Below, one piece after another: positions 50,578 through 59,115 of a DNA stretch of 64,000 nt. Below the pieces are notes generated by a model. That model saw only the letters and a list, made by a program, of their open reading frames with translations. It ran no database searches and had not been told where the DNA came from. The stretch is taken from assembly GCA_965198825.1 (NCBI GenBank), contig CBDAQB010000003.1, positions 2,177,949 to 2,241,948 of the forward strand, given 5' to 3'. The translations under genes and the position numbers were made by a program. The stretch comes from BOG-908 sp965198825. GTDB taxonomy: Bacteria > Pseudomonadota > Alphaproteobacteria > Acetobacterales > Acetobacteraceae. The stretch's first letter is position 1, and each line of letters starts with the position of its first letter.

Positions 50578-51150
50578 ATGCGCAGCATCCTTCTCCTGCC
50601 GCTGCTTGCCCTTATTCTGGCTGCATCAGCATCGACGTCTCGTGCCGCGACGTACGGTCCCTACACGACCTATCCGAACAGCACCGTCAGCAGCATCCCG
50701 TCGAACACCCGTGTCGAGCTCGGCATAGGTCCGGACGCGCTCTACCACCCGATCGTCCTGGACAATCTCGGCTACCAGGTGATCGACTGCGTCATCGGCT
50801 GTAGCGGGTCAGGTGGAGGCGGCGCGGCCGTCGCCCCCTACTCCGGCACGTCCTCGGCCTGCTCGGCGACGACGATCGGCACCACGCCCACGCTGCTGCT
50901 CGACACCGCGGCCAACGCCGGCCGGGCCGGCGGAGGGCTGGTCTATTATGCGACCGGCACTGCGAACATCGTTTATCGCTGGGCGCTTCCCGGCGAGACT
51001 GGCGGCCAGAACCTGACCACCACGCCCTCAGGCGCCAACGTGGCCCTCACCCCGAACAGCCAGCTGCCCTTCACCGGCGCGCCAAGCGGCCAGCTCTGGG
51101 CCGTCAGCACCGCCAATCAGACAGCCTTCTCGTGCTTCGCGGTGAAATAA
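50578..51150 (+). CDS. Secreted Cys-containing fibre-region protein (module paralogue 2)
   Basis: A 190-residue protein with signal peptide ending SRA-ATYGP (residue 23). Its TRVELGIGPDALYHPI and DCVIGC segments match the 47369-47938 protein, so the two are paralogues flanking the beta-helix gene. A Gly-rich linker separates this module from a beta-rich C-terminal domain with ALPGETGGQN. Function unknown. Confidence 0.65.
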   Translation: MRSILLLPLLALILAASASTSRAATYGPYTTYPNSTVSSIPSNTRVELGIGPDALYHPIVLDNLGYQVIDCVIGCSGSGGGGAAVAPYSGTSSACSATTIGTTPTLLLDTAANAGRAGGGLVYYATGTANIVYRWALPGETGGQNLTTTPSGANVALTPNSQLPFTGAPSGQLWAVSTANQTAFSCFAVK

Positions 51151-51953
51151 TGCGCGCCGTCGCCTTGGCCCTGCTGTTCCTGCCGGCCTTTGGCTATGCG
51201 CAGAACGGCCTGGGAACCATGCCGCCGGTCGTCACGGTGCTGCAGGGTGTGCAAGGCCCCGCAGGACCTGCTGGGCCGCCAGCATGCGGCGTGGGCGACC
51301 TGGATGCCTCGTGCAAGGTCAAGCCGTCGGCCTCGGCACTAACGGACCTCGGCGCGTCCATGTCGGCCACGGCCGTAGCGGCCGCAGCGTCGGCCCTCAG
51401 CTCGGCCAACCCAATCGTCACCATCGCGCCTGGCGCGACCGGCCACATGACGCCGACGCATCTCAACGGCGCGACCGACGACGTGGTGCCGACGCTCTCC
51501 GGCGACGCCTCCGGGGACACAGCGCATTCAGTCATCATGGGCTTGCGCGGATCCTTCCGGAACCTGGCGATCGCCAACGCGGTCCCGTTGAACACGACCG
51601 GCGATCATGCGGCCTTCACGATCACGCAGGTGCTCGCGCCTTTCGTCCTGAAGGAAGTCGACGCCGCGAACTGCGCGACGACACCGGGCTTGGCGCAAGT
51701 GTCGATCTGGACGGGCCCAGGCGCCACAGGGACACGCCTGGTGGCGCCGACGCTGCTGAGCGCGATCCCGCTGATCACGGGTGCCGGACAGGCCCTCGTG
51801 GCCTCGAGCATCAACTCGCCGCGCCAGTCTGCACTGACCCTCTACCTCCATGTCGATGTGGCGAACCTCACTGCCGACACCTGCTCCTTCTACCTGCAAG
51901 GCATTTCCGCGCTCGACGCGACGCAGCTTGCCACGACCGTGACGGGATACTGA
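51150..51953 (+). CDS. Secreted collagen-like/coiled fibre-region protein
   Basis: A 267-residue protein from ATG 51150, sharing a base with the upstream TAA. Signal peptide ends GYA-QNGLG (residue 17). A short collagen-like stretch (GVQGPAGPAGPPACG) is followed by an Ala/Ser-rich helical section and a beta-rich C-terminal domain with two or three cysteines. Collagen-like tracts are common in phage fibres as trimerising segments. Confidence 0.65.
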   Translation: MRAVALALLFLPAFGYAQNGLGTMPPVVTVLQGVQGPAGPAGPPACGVGDLDASCKVKPSASALTDLGASMSATAVAAAASALSSANPIVTIAPGATGHMTPTHLNGATDDVVPTLSGDASGDTAHSVIMGLRGSFRNLAIANAVPLNTTGDHAAFTITQVLAPFVLKEVDAANCATTPGLAQVSIWTGPGATGTRLVAPTLLSAIPLITGAGQALVASSINSPRQSALTLYLHVDVANLTADTCSFYLQGISALDATQLATTVTGY

Positions 51954-51954
51954 G

Positions 51955-52422
51955 ATGAAGCATTTCCTTTTTGCGGTGCTGCTGCTTTTGCCGCTTGCCG
52001 CTTCCGCACAATCGAACGGCGGCCTGCCTAGCAATCCAGGTGGCGCCGGAGCGCCCTGCGGCACGAACGGTCAGCTTCAATACAACAACAACGGCGTGTG
52101 CGGGGGGCTGACGCCGAACACCCTTAACAGCGGCGCCTACGCCGGCAGCCTAGTGAAAAACACCTACACCGCAGCAGGCGCAATTACGGTTTCCGACGAT
52201 CTATCCATCCTGAATGCAACGGCCTCGGTCACCATGACGCTGGCGAACGATACCGTCGATAACCGTCGCCACATCATCAAGTGCTTTGGTGCGGGAAGCT
52301 GCAACGTCACCGGCATGTTCGACGGCGTTTCCCAAACCATCAACATGAGCCCGAGCGGAACGCGCAAGGCCGATCTTGTCGTGGATTGGATCGCCTCGCT
52401 CTCTAGCTACATCGTGGAGTGA
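51955..52422 (+). CDS. Secreted fibre-region protein
   Basis: A 155-residue protein with signal peptide MKHFLFAVLLLLPLAASA before QSNGG. The mature part has GTNGQLQYNNNGVCGGL, a pattern frequent in phage fibre proteins, and CFGAGSCNV. It ends just upstream of the GH43-like tailspike gene. Function unknown. Confidence 0.6.
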   Translation: MKHFLFAVLLLLPLAASAQSNGGLPSNPGGAGAPCGTNGQLQYNNNGVCGGLTPNTLNSGAYAGSLVKNTYTAAGAITVSDDLSILNATASVTMTLANDTVDNRRHIIKCFGAGSCNVTGMFDGVSQTINMSPSGTRKADLVVDWIASLSSYIVE

Positions 52423-52428
52423 TCGAAG

Positions 52429-54120
52429 ATGAGCTACCTTCCCGATCCCGCACCGATCTCTCCCGACAAAATCACTAGCGCGACGCTGACGGAATACTTT
52501 GATCTCACGCGCGGCAACACGGTTTTCTCGACGGCCGGAACGACGCTAGCAGCAACAGGCGCAACCATTGCACAGGTCAACTCTGCTCTCAGCACGAGAA
52601 CAGAAACGCTGACGCAAACGACTTCAGCCAATCGCCCGACCTATTCGCGGGATGTTGGTTCCGGACGCCTCGGCGCTCTGGGCAACGAGTCCTCGACCTA
52701 TCTGAATAGGAGCTACACCGGTCAAGTCGGCACCATGCTGGCAATATATTCTCTGACCGATATAGAGCCAGCGAACCTTCGTGGGTTTCAAAGCATTGCG
52801 CACGCTCCTGCTGCAAGCGGAGCAGCGGCGGCTGTATCATATGTCTGGAGCGCCTTCAGGCCAGCGACGACAACTACTCCAAACACCCCGGACGTTGCTG
52901 GTTTCGGCACAGGTAGATCAGACGGCACAATCGACCTGTCTTATTACGCACCACAGTTCGGCACAGCCATTGTTGAAGGGATACGCACGGACGGCGTGAA
53001 CCAGGAAGTCTGGCGCGACGGCAGGCAAATCATTGGCGCTGCTCTCGCGGCAACCGGCACCGCGCTTGCAACAGACGGCGCGCACGCAACCCTCATGGCG
53101 TCGATCAGCAACACGGGTGCTATCACGAACAATATGGGCGGCACGCTCATTGCCTTTGTGTCATTCAGCGGGCGGGTATCCGATGCGGAATGGCCTGGGT
53201 TGCAGCAGTGGGCAAGGCAGTTGCTTGGGAAGCCGCGCAACCAGGGTGCGTTTTTAGGCTCGTTCTTTTTTGCAGACGGCACCGATGAAAGCTCGGACTC
53301 CAAGAGCTTGGTTCTCGTGCAGAGTGACGACCTGATTAACACGGAGATTCGGCCTAGCTCGGGCATCTGCAAGCTTCTAAACGGAACCTATTTGCCAGGC
53401 ATTCGTGACCCGCACCTTATGTCGGACGGCACGCCGACAATTTGGATCGCTTACACCGGCTCTACGTTTTGGAAGCTTTGCGTCTGTCTTGATCAGTTCA
53501 ACATATCCACGCTCACGCAAATCAACAGCGGCATATCGGGCGGTAACCCGCAAATTTGGGCACCGGACTTTGTGTGCAACCAAGACAGTTCCATGTGGGT
53601 TGACACGAACGGTTTGCCTCGCGTGGTGGCGGCAGGAAGTCCCGACAGTGGGCTTGACTTTCAGCCTTACCTTTTCACGCCGAGTGATGCCACCTGGAAA
53701 ACCGGAGGCGCTTGGAGTGTGGGCGTTCCCCTCACGTGGACAGGCACGCCGCCGACCGATGGGCTCGACTACTTTTTGATGCAGACTTCTGATGGCACCT
53801 TCCATCTCTACTACGCCACCAGGACGTCAACCACATCGGGCGGCCCGAGCACTATCCAGCATGCGACCGCAACCAACGTAGCCGGACCCTACACGGCAAC
53901 CGCTGGTGTCGATCCTTATGGGCTTGGTAACCATCTAGAGGGGCCGTTTGTCACCCTGAGACAGGATGGCGTATGGGTTCTTTGGGTAGATAATCAAGGC
54001 ACCGGGTATAGCTATTGCCTTGGCTCAAGCATCACCGGTCCTTGGTCAACACCTGCAAAAGTCGTTGGACCGGCCCTGCTTGAACAAGGCCGCTTCATTC
54101 GCACGCCGCCGGGCTGGTGA
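52429..54120 (+). CDS. GH43-like glycosidase tailspike (no signal peptide)
   Basis: A 563-residue protein (MSYLPDPAPISPDKITSATL) without a signal peptide. Residues about 20-270 look like a LamG/concanavalin-like domain. Residues about 290-560 resemble a GH43-type five-bladed propeller: RDPH (326-329), QIWAPD (375-380), DGLDYFL and LEGPF with Glu504. These match the usual Asp base, second Asp and Glu acid positions. It probably degrades a host surface polysaccharide. It is the best candidate for the true virion tailspike in this cluster. Confidence 0.7.
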   Translation: MSYLPDPAPISPDKITSATLTEYFDLTRGNTVFSTAGTTLAATGATIAQVNSALSTRTETLTQTTSANRPTYSRDVGSGRLGALGNESSTYLNRSYTGQVGTMLAIYSLTDIEPANLRGFQSIAHAPAASGAAAAVSYVWSAFRPATTTTPNTPDVAGFGTGRSDGTIDLSYYAPQFGTAIVEGIRTDGVNQEVWRDGRQIIGAALAATGTALATDGAHATLMASISNTGAITNNMGGTLIAFVSFSGRVSDAEWPGLQQWARQLLGKPRNQGAFLGSFFFADGTDESSDSKSLVLVQSDDLINTEIRPSSGICKLLNGTYLPGIRDPHLMSDGTPTIWIAYTGSTFWKLCVCLDQFNISTLTQINSGISGGNPQIWAPDFVCNQDSSMWVDTNGLPRVVAAGSPDSGLDFQPYLFTPSDATWKTGGAWSVGVPLTWTGTPPTDGLDYFLMQTSDGTFHLYYATRTSTTSGGPSTIQHATATNVAGPYTATAGVDPYGLGNHLEGPFVTLRQDGVWVLWVDNQGTGYSYCLGSSITGPWSTPAKVVGPALLEQGRFIRTPPGW

Positions 54121-54127
54121 CGTGCAG

Positions 54128-55252
54128 CTATGTCCTTCGATCACTGAGAAGCCGCTTCGCCCAGCCTCTGGCCGGCTGCTCTATGCAGTAGAACGAGCCG
54201 GCGGCGACGATCAGTGTCAGGGCAAGCGGGACGACATTTGCAAGCGTAAAAGCGTGCGGAACGTGGTGCGTCTGAAGGATACGAAAAGCAGGCCATCGAA
54301 CCGCGCCCTCCAGTGGATCGTGCACCAGATAGATCGAGTAGGAAATCTCCCCAAGCCAGTAGATGGCCGTGCTCGACAGAAAAGCTCCAACCCAAGACCC
54401 AGCGCGCGTGAGCGCAAGCGTGAGCGCGAAGAAGGCAATGACTACGGCCACATCGTCACTGGGCAGGAAGAGCATAGCGAGCGCAATAACAGCGACGGCA
54501 TCCGCTGTTTGGGCGCGCAGCGCTGCTCCGACACGCGTGGAAAGCCGGAAAGCGACCATGCCAAGCGCGAACCCAGCGAAGCACCTTAGAAGCGAGTAGG
54601 GGCCGCTCCACACGTCCAGTGGGCCGTTCCGAAACGAGTGACCCCGAACAATTTCGTAGAGCGCTGGTGTGCTCATCACCGAAAGCACAAGAAGCACGGC
54701 TAGGGCGGTCGCCACTGCCAGCATCTCTCGATACCTTTGCCCTTCAAGAACGAGGGCAACCAGGACAGGAAATGCCAAGTAGGCTGCAAGTTCGACGCTA
54801 ATGGACCAGGCAGGGTGGACGATGCTTCCGCCAGCGCTGAACCATCCCTGCACAAGAAAGACGTTTCGCACGGCATCAACATCCGAGATCTCGCGCTGGT
54901 CTATCAAACCGGCGACCACCAGCGGGGCGACTACGATAGTTACGGCGATGTAGAGCGGGTAGATGCGGCCAAGTCGTTTTCCGAGAAACGTCAAGTAATC
55001 TCTGGTCGTGAAGCCAGAGCGGAACACGTGGCCGTAATTGAGGGCCATTACGTAGCCGCTCAGCACAAAGAACAGATCAACGCCGATGTAGCCGCGCGCA
55101 ATGATTGGTCGAAAGACCGACAGTCCATGCACGTCTTTGAAGTAGTGGTAAAGCACCACCCAGCAGGCAGCTACGCCGCGAATGCCCGTGAGGGCACGGT
55201 TTTCCTGCGGCCTTACTTGGGTAGCGGCCGGCAGTTCGATTGCTTCACTCAT
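54128..55252 (-). CDS. Membrane O-acyltransferase (Acyltransferase_3 / OafA type)
   Basis: A 374-residue integral membrane protein with about ten hydrophobic segments. The N-terminal motifs RALTGIRGVAACWVVLYHY and GYIGVDLFFVLSGYVM are typical of Acyltransferase_3 O-acetylases. Phage versions modify O-antigen or exopolysaccharide and can change the host receptor. The gene is on the opposite strand to the whole late region, as expected for a gene expressed in the lysogen. Confidence 0.88.
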   Translation of the reverse strand: MSEAIELPAATQVRPQENRALTGIRGVAACWVVLYHYFKDVHGLSVFRPIIARGYIGVDLFFVLSGYVMALNYGHVFRSGFTTRDYLTFLGKRLGRIYPLYIAVTIVVAPLVVAGLIDQREISDVDAVRNVFLVQGWFSAGGSIVHPAWSISVELAAYLAFPVLVALVLEGQRYREMLAVATALAVLLVLSVMSTPALYEIVRGHSFRNGPLDVWSGPYSLLRCFAGFALGMVAFRLSTRVGAALRAQTADAVAVIALAMLFLPSDDVAVVIAFFALTLALTRAGSWVGAFLSSTAIYWLGEISYSIYLVHDPLEGAVRWPAFRILQTHHVPHAFTLANVVPLALTLIVAAGSFYCIEQPARGWAKRLLSDRRT

Positions 55253-55295
55253 GGCGTCTCCAGGGCTCTGGGCACCCTAGCAGGAGTCATTAACG

Positions 55296-56195
55296 ATGCG
55301 TAAAGCGCTAACAGCCTTATTTATGCTCCTCGCCGGAAGCGCCCACGCTCAAGTGCTTGTGCTCCCTTGCGTAGGCGGCGGAACCTGTTACCTGCCCCCT
55401 CTTCCGATCTACACGGCGAACGTCCTAGAGACCTCCAATGGCACAACCCAAAGCGGCCCGCCTGGCTATCCAAACGACCGCGTAGCCTCTGGCCCCTACA
55501 CTGCGATCTTCCACATTGACTCACCCAGCGGGACAAGCGCGGCGAACAGCCACGCCATTAAAGGCACGGCAAACTTCCCGCTACAGACCAATTTTGTCAC
55601 GACCTTTCCGAGCGACAGCAACACAGGCGTCCGCTCGTTCACCTTCCTCGACTACGGCAATTACCTCGACAACACACCCCTAATCTCGCCGTCCACAATC
55701 AACAATCTCACCGCAGCCAACCTCACTTTCAATTTCACCTACCCGACGCAGACGAACGCTGGAAACCTCACCTTCGACTGGTTCGCGTTCACCAGTTCGG
55801 CAGGCTCGACTGCGACGATCAGCAAGGAAATGCAGGTCTATCTGGACCCGGCCCCCACGACCGTCACGGGGTTTCTGAACAACAACGCCATGGTCGGCAC
55901 TTATACGAGCGCGGCCATTGGCTCGACGCCTGCGATCAACTGGAAAGTCACGTATCAGGCTGCGAACGGGCAGGGCGTGCCCTACTATCAATTCCGACCT
56001 GTGGACACGAACAGCAACACGGTGCCGCTGCACGCCGGCACGTTCGATTTTCTCGCGGCCATGAATTACCTGAAGGCGCAAGGGAAGCTGACGGGCGCTG
56101 AATACTTCACCGGGTTTGGCGCGGGCTATGAGGCGCTCAATTCCAGCGTGGCGCTGACGGTGAATGCTTTCTCGCCGGTTTATTCTCACAACTAA
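55296..56195 (+). CDS. Secreted beta-jelly-roll protein, possibly GH12-like
   Basis: A 299-residue protein with signal peptide ending AHA-QVLVL (residue 18) and LPCVGGGTCYL. The pattern KEMQVYLDPAP and the C-terminal EYFTGFGAGYEALNSSVALT with VNAFSPVY is reminiscent of GH12 endoglucanases, which have Glu nucleophile and acid in these two places. The similarity is weak; an unrelated jelly-roll protein is possible. Confidence 0.5.
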   Translation: MRKALTALFMLLAGSAHAQVLVLPCVGGGTCYLPPLPIYTANVLETSNGTTQSGPPGYPNDRVASGPYTAIFHIDSPSGTSAANSHAIKGTANFPLQTNFVTTFPSDSNTGVRSFTFLDYGNYLDNTPLISPSTINNLTAANLTFNFTYPTQTNAGNLTFDWFAFTSSAGSTATISKEMQVYLDPAPTTVTGFLNNNAMVGTYTSAAIGSTPAINWKVTYQAANGQGVPYYQFRPVDTNSNTVPLHAGTFDFLAAMNYLKAQGKLTGAEYFTGFGAGYEALNSSVALTVNAFSPVYSHN

Positions 56196-56206
56196 CAGGA
56201 CACCTC

Positions 56207-57139
56207 ATGCGCATCGTCGCCGCGTTTCTGATCGTCGCTGCCTGTCTGATCGGCGGCCGAGGCGAAGCCCTTGCTTCCACGGGTGCTATGATCTTCGGAT
56301 CCGACGCCATCTCCTCGCCTTGCCCGGTCACGCTGCCGACGGCGACGGACTCTTGGTTCACTAATGGCGACGGGATGACGGTGCAGGGGACACAGGCCCC
56401 TTGCTACTGGTTCGACAAGACGGGCGGTGAGATCGACAATTTCATCACCTCGAGCGGCCAGACACTCAACATGTCTGACTTCACCCAAATGGCCCACGCC
56501 GCGAGCATCATCGGCCGCGGCCGTCTGATCGGCTTCGGGCCGGGCACGAACAGCTGGACTGCTCCGGCCGGCGTGTATTCGGTCAAAGTCACCCTGATCG
56601 GTGCCGGCGGCGGCGGAGGCGGCGCGTCCGGGGCATCTTCTGTCGGCCAAGGCGGAGGCGGCGGCGGCTACGCTCAGGCGATAGTCGCGGTCACACCAGG
56701 CTCTACCTACACGATAACCGTCAACGGCGGCGCCATGGGCGGCGGCGTTGGCGCGGCTGGCAACAACGCAGGGTCCAGCTCGTTCAACGGCATGGTCACG
56801 GCTGCAGGGGGAGCCGGCGGTGCTGGCGCAGCATCTGGCGCCTTCGGCACGTCAGGAGGTGCGGGAGGATCCTCTTCCGGTGCGACGATCGCCTTTGCCG
56901 GCGGCCAGGGTGCCAGCGGCGCACGCACTGATGGAGGCGGCTCCACGCCAAGCTACATAGGTGGGAGCGGCGGAACGGCAGGTTACGGAGTCGGTCCCGG
57001 CGCTCCCTTCGTCGCCTCGAACGCGACAACGTCGGTCAACGGCCTTGCTGGGAGCGCTCCGGGCGGCGGCGGCGGCGGCGGCCTCGATGGTGGCGGCGGC
57101 GGGACGGGCGGGAATGGCGCTTGCATTCTGGAATACTGA
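56207..57139 (+). CDS. Secreted glycine-rich fibre protein
   Basis: A 310-residue protein with signal peptide ending ALA-STGAM (residue 24). Residues about 105-310 are Gly-rich (WTAPAGVYSVKVTLIGAGGG and many GGxGG runs), a composition seen in phage fibre tips and receptor-binding adhesins that form polyglycine II bundles. It is the last prophage gene before attR. Confidence 0.7.
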   Translation: MRIVAAFLIVAACLIGGRGEALASTGAMIFGSDAISSPCPVTLPTATDSWFTNGDGMTVQGTQAPCYWFDKTGGEIDNFITSSGQTLNMSDFTQMAHAASIIGRGRLIGFGPGTNSWTAPAGVYSVKVTLIGAGGGGGGASGASSVGQGGGGGGYAQAIVAVTPGSTYTITVNGGAMGGGVGAAGNNAGSSSFNGMVTAAGGAGGAGAASGAFGTSGGAGGSSSGATIAFAGGQGASGARTDGGGSTPSYIGGSGGTAGYGVGPGAPFVASNATTSVNGLAGSAPGGGGGGGLDGGGGGTGGNGACILEY

Positions 57140-57198
57140 TTTTGCCGGCGGGAAGAAGAATCGTGTTTTATCAAATCTCTAGCCTAAACTACAGCGAT

Positions 57199-57243
57199 CT
57201 CTTAATCAGCGGGTCCTAGGTTCGAGCCCTAGTGCGCCCACCA
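57199..57243 (+). repeat. Prophage attachment site attR (tRNA-Lys 3' fragment)
   Basis: Repeats 6055-6099 with two changes (57216 C, 57232 G). The fragment lacks the acceptor 5' strand and D arm, so it is not a functional tRNA. The two changes keep the T stem paired (CTAGG/CCTAG). Confidence 0.92.
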
Positions 57244-58053
57244 AATTCCCTGAAAACGTGTGTTGGCAGGAAGACCTGAGATGATCAGGTAGGGGATTTG
57301 TGCGCATATCATCCGCATTGTGTCCGCCGCTCATCCCCATGCTCGGCGCCTGGCCCTTTTTACCCTTCAGTAATCCATTAACTGTTTTGCCTGCATGGGG
57401 GTCGGACGTTGGCCACCTCTTCCGCCACTGGACGGCGAGCCAGCCGCCATCAAGGCGGTTCCGGCCAGCGTCGCCTCTTTGGCTGCTGCAGCCGCATTCA
57501 CGGTTTCGGCAGACATCGCCAAGCTGATACCGGCAGTCTCGGGAGCGCCTACGATGCCAACTGTCATTTCACCAGCGGCGATGGCTCCATCAGCCGCCGC
57601 AGCCATCATCGTCCCGGCGCCATAGAAGAACTTGGTTTTCGGGTCGGCTTAGCGCGCCTCGTGGATGCTGCTTGAAGGGTGGGCCTGACGGCGGATGGGA
57701 TGCCTGCATAGAGGTGTCGTAGCCGCGCTCCGACTGCAGCCGCTTCTGGCCGTAAGCGGACGGCCTGCTTCTGGACCAGCTATCAGAGAAAGCGGACCTC
57801 GCACATTCTGAAGTAGACGTAAGGTCAATCAACGCCTTGTGGTCCAACGCATTGCATCGGCTATTCTCCTGGCTGTCACCACGTCGCCATGAAAAGCCAA
57901 CGTGGGGAATGCTGCGCTGTTTATCTAAATCGGGTTCAAGGAGGGGAAAGGGACAAGCCTGCTGGACGCTGACGCCCGCCGACCTTGTCGTGCGCAACAC
58001 GTCACCGCCCGGAGCCGAGGCAGCAGCGCCGTCCCGAGAGGAGCCGACGGGAC
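57244..58053. other. Host intergenic region without a convincing gene
   Basis: About 810 bp between attR and the LysR gene. A small hairpin (57274-57290, ACCTGA-GATGA-TCAGGT) lies near attR and may be left from the original tRNA 3' region. Several short frames on both strands (57367-57609 minus, 57395-57625 plus, 57590-58000 minus) are Ala-rich or lack recognisable features and conflict with one another. I see no gene I can support. Confidence 0.5.
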
Positions 58054-58959
58054 TTGATCAAGGATAACTTCGCTCTCCGCCTCTACACCCGCGTCGCGCG
58101 TCTCGGCAGCTTTTCGGCCGCGGCGCGGGAATGCGGCCTGTCGCAGTCACAGGCGTCAAGGATTGTGGCGGAGCTGGAGACCGAGTTGGGCGTCAGGCTG
58201 CTGTCGCGCACCACCCGGGCCGTTGTGACCACGCAGGCCGGGGGTGAATTCCTTGCCCGGATTGAGCCGGTCCTTGCGGCGCTGGAAGAGGCCGAGCATA
58301 GCGTGCGCGAGGGCGGCGAGCTGCGCGGGCTCCTGCGCATGAGCATGCCCACCAGCTTCGGTATTCGCGACGTCATCCCGCGCCTAGCCTCCTTCGCCGA
58401 GCGGCATCCGGCTCTGCACATCCAGCTCCAGCTCGCCGATCAGCGGCAGGACCTCGTGCGCAACGCCGTCGATGTCGCCATCCGCCTCGGCCAGCTGGCC
58501 GACGCCACGGCCACAGCCAAACGCATAGCCACGATCCCGCGCGTGATCGTGGCGGCGCCCGACTATCTAGCCCGGCACGGCACGCCCGAGGCACCTGTCG
58601 ATCTCGTCCTGCACCGCATTGTCGGCGGGACCGCCGCCGCCGTGCCGACAGCCTGGCGGTTCGAAAGACATGGCGAGGAATCAGCCATCAAACCCGAATT
58701 TCATTTCTCGACCGATGAGAACGAAGGTGCCATCGCCGCCGCGGTTGCGGGATTCGGCATCACCTCGACAAGCGGCTGGGCCTGCCGCCGCGAACTGGAG
58801 GATGGCACGCTGGTGCGCCTGCTCCCCGAGTGGACGTTGGCCGGCATACCGGTGCACGCCTATTTCCCGATGGGCCGGGCGACGCGGGCGGCCGCACGCG
58901 CCGCGATCGACCATCTTGTGGCGGCTTTCGAGCGCAGCCCATCGGTCGTTCCCGGCTGA
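58054..58959 (+). CDS. LysR-family transcriptional regulator
   Basis: A 301-residue LysR protein from TTG 58054 (MIKDNFALRLYTRVARLGSF), with GGAG about 11 bases upstream; this length is normal for the family. The HTH is SFSAAARECGLSQSQASRIVAELE. The effector domain is of the kind often found beside NAD(P)H oxidoreductases. It may control the downstream MDR-OYE-SDR genes. Confidence 0.85.
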   Translation: MIKDNFALRLYTRVARLGSFSAAARECGLSQSQASRIVAELETELGVRLLSRTTRAVVTTQAGGEFLARIEPVLAALEEAEHSVREGGELRGLLRMSMPTSFGIRDVIPRLASFAERHPALHIQLQLADQRQDLVRNAVDVAIRLGQLADATATAKRIATIPRVIVAAPDYLARHGTPEAPVDLVLHRIVGGTAAAVPTAWRFERHGEESAIKPEFHFSTDENEGAIAAAVAGFGITSTSGWACRRELEDGTLVRLLPEWTLAGIPVHAYFPMGRATRAAARAAIDHLVAAFERSPSVVPG

Positions 58960-59115
58960 ATAGCCACGATATGGGAAGCCGCGGCCTTGACGCGCAGACA
59001 GCCCGTCCATTGTTGCGGTCCGTGCATAGGAATTAGCCGAACTGCGCCGCTACCGGGCGGGGCCTCCGCAGACGATGTTCGCTCTCAGCAACCATCCTTG
59101 CGAGGGCTTTGCGTC

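Noticed and set aside
57199..57243. Second tRNA-Lys gene
   Set aside because: Only the 3' 45 bases of a tRNA are present; acceptor 5' strand and D arm are missing. It is attR.
57367..57625. Opposed Ala-rich frames of 75-80 codons
   Set aside because: Mirror-image frames with low-complexity composition on both strands; neither has supporting context.
57590..58000. Minus-strand 136-codon frame in the host gap after attR
   Set aside because: No recognisable features, overlaps other candidate frames and runs into the LysR gene region. Left as unannotated sequence.
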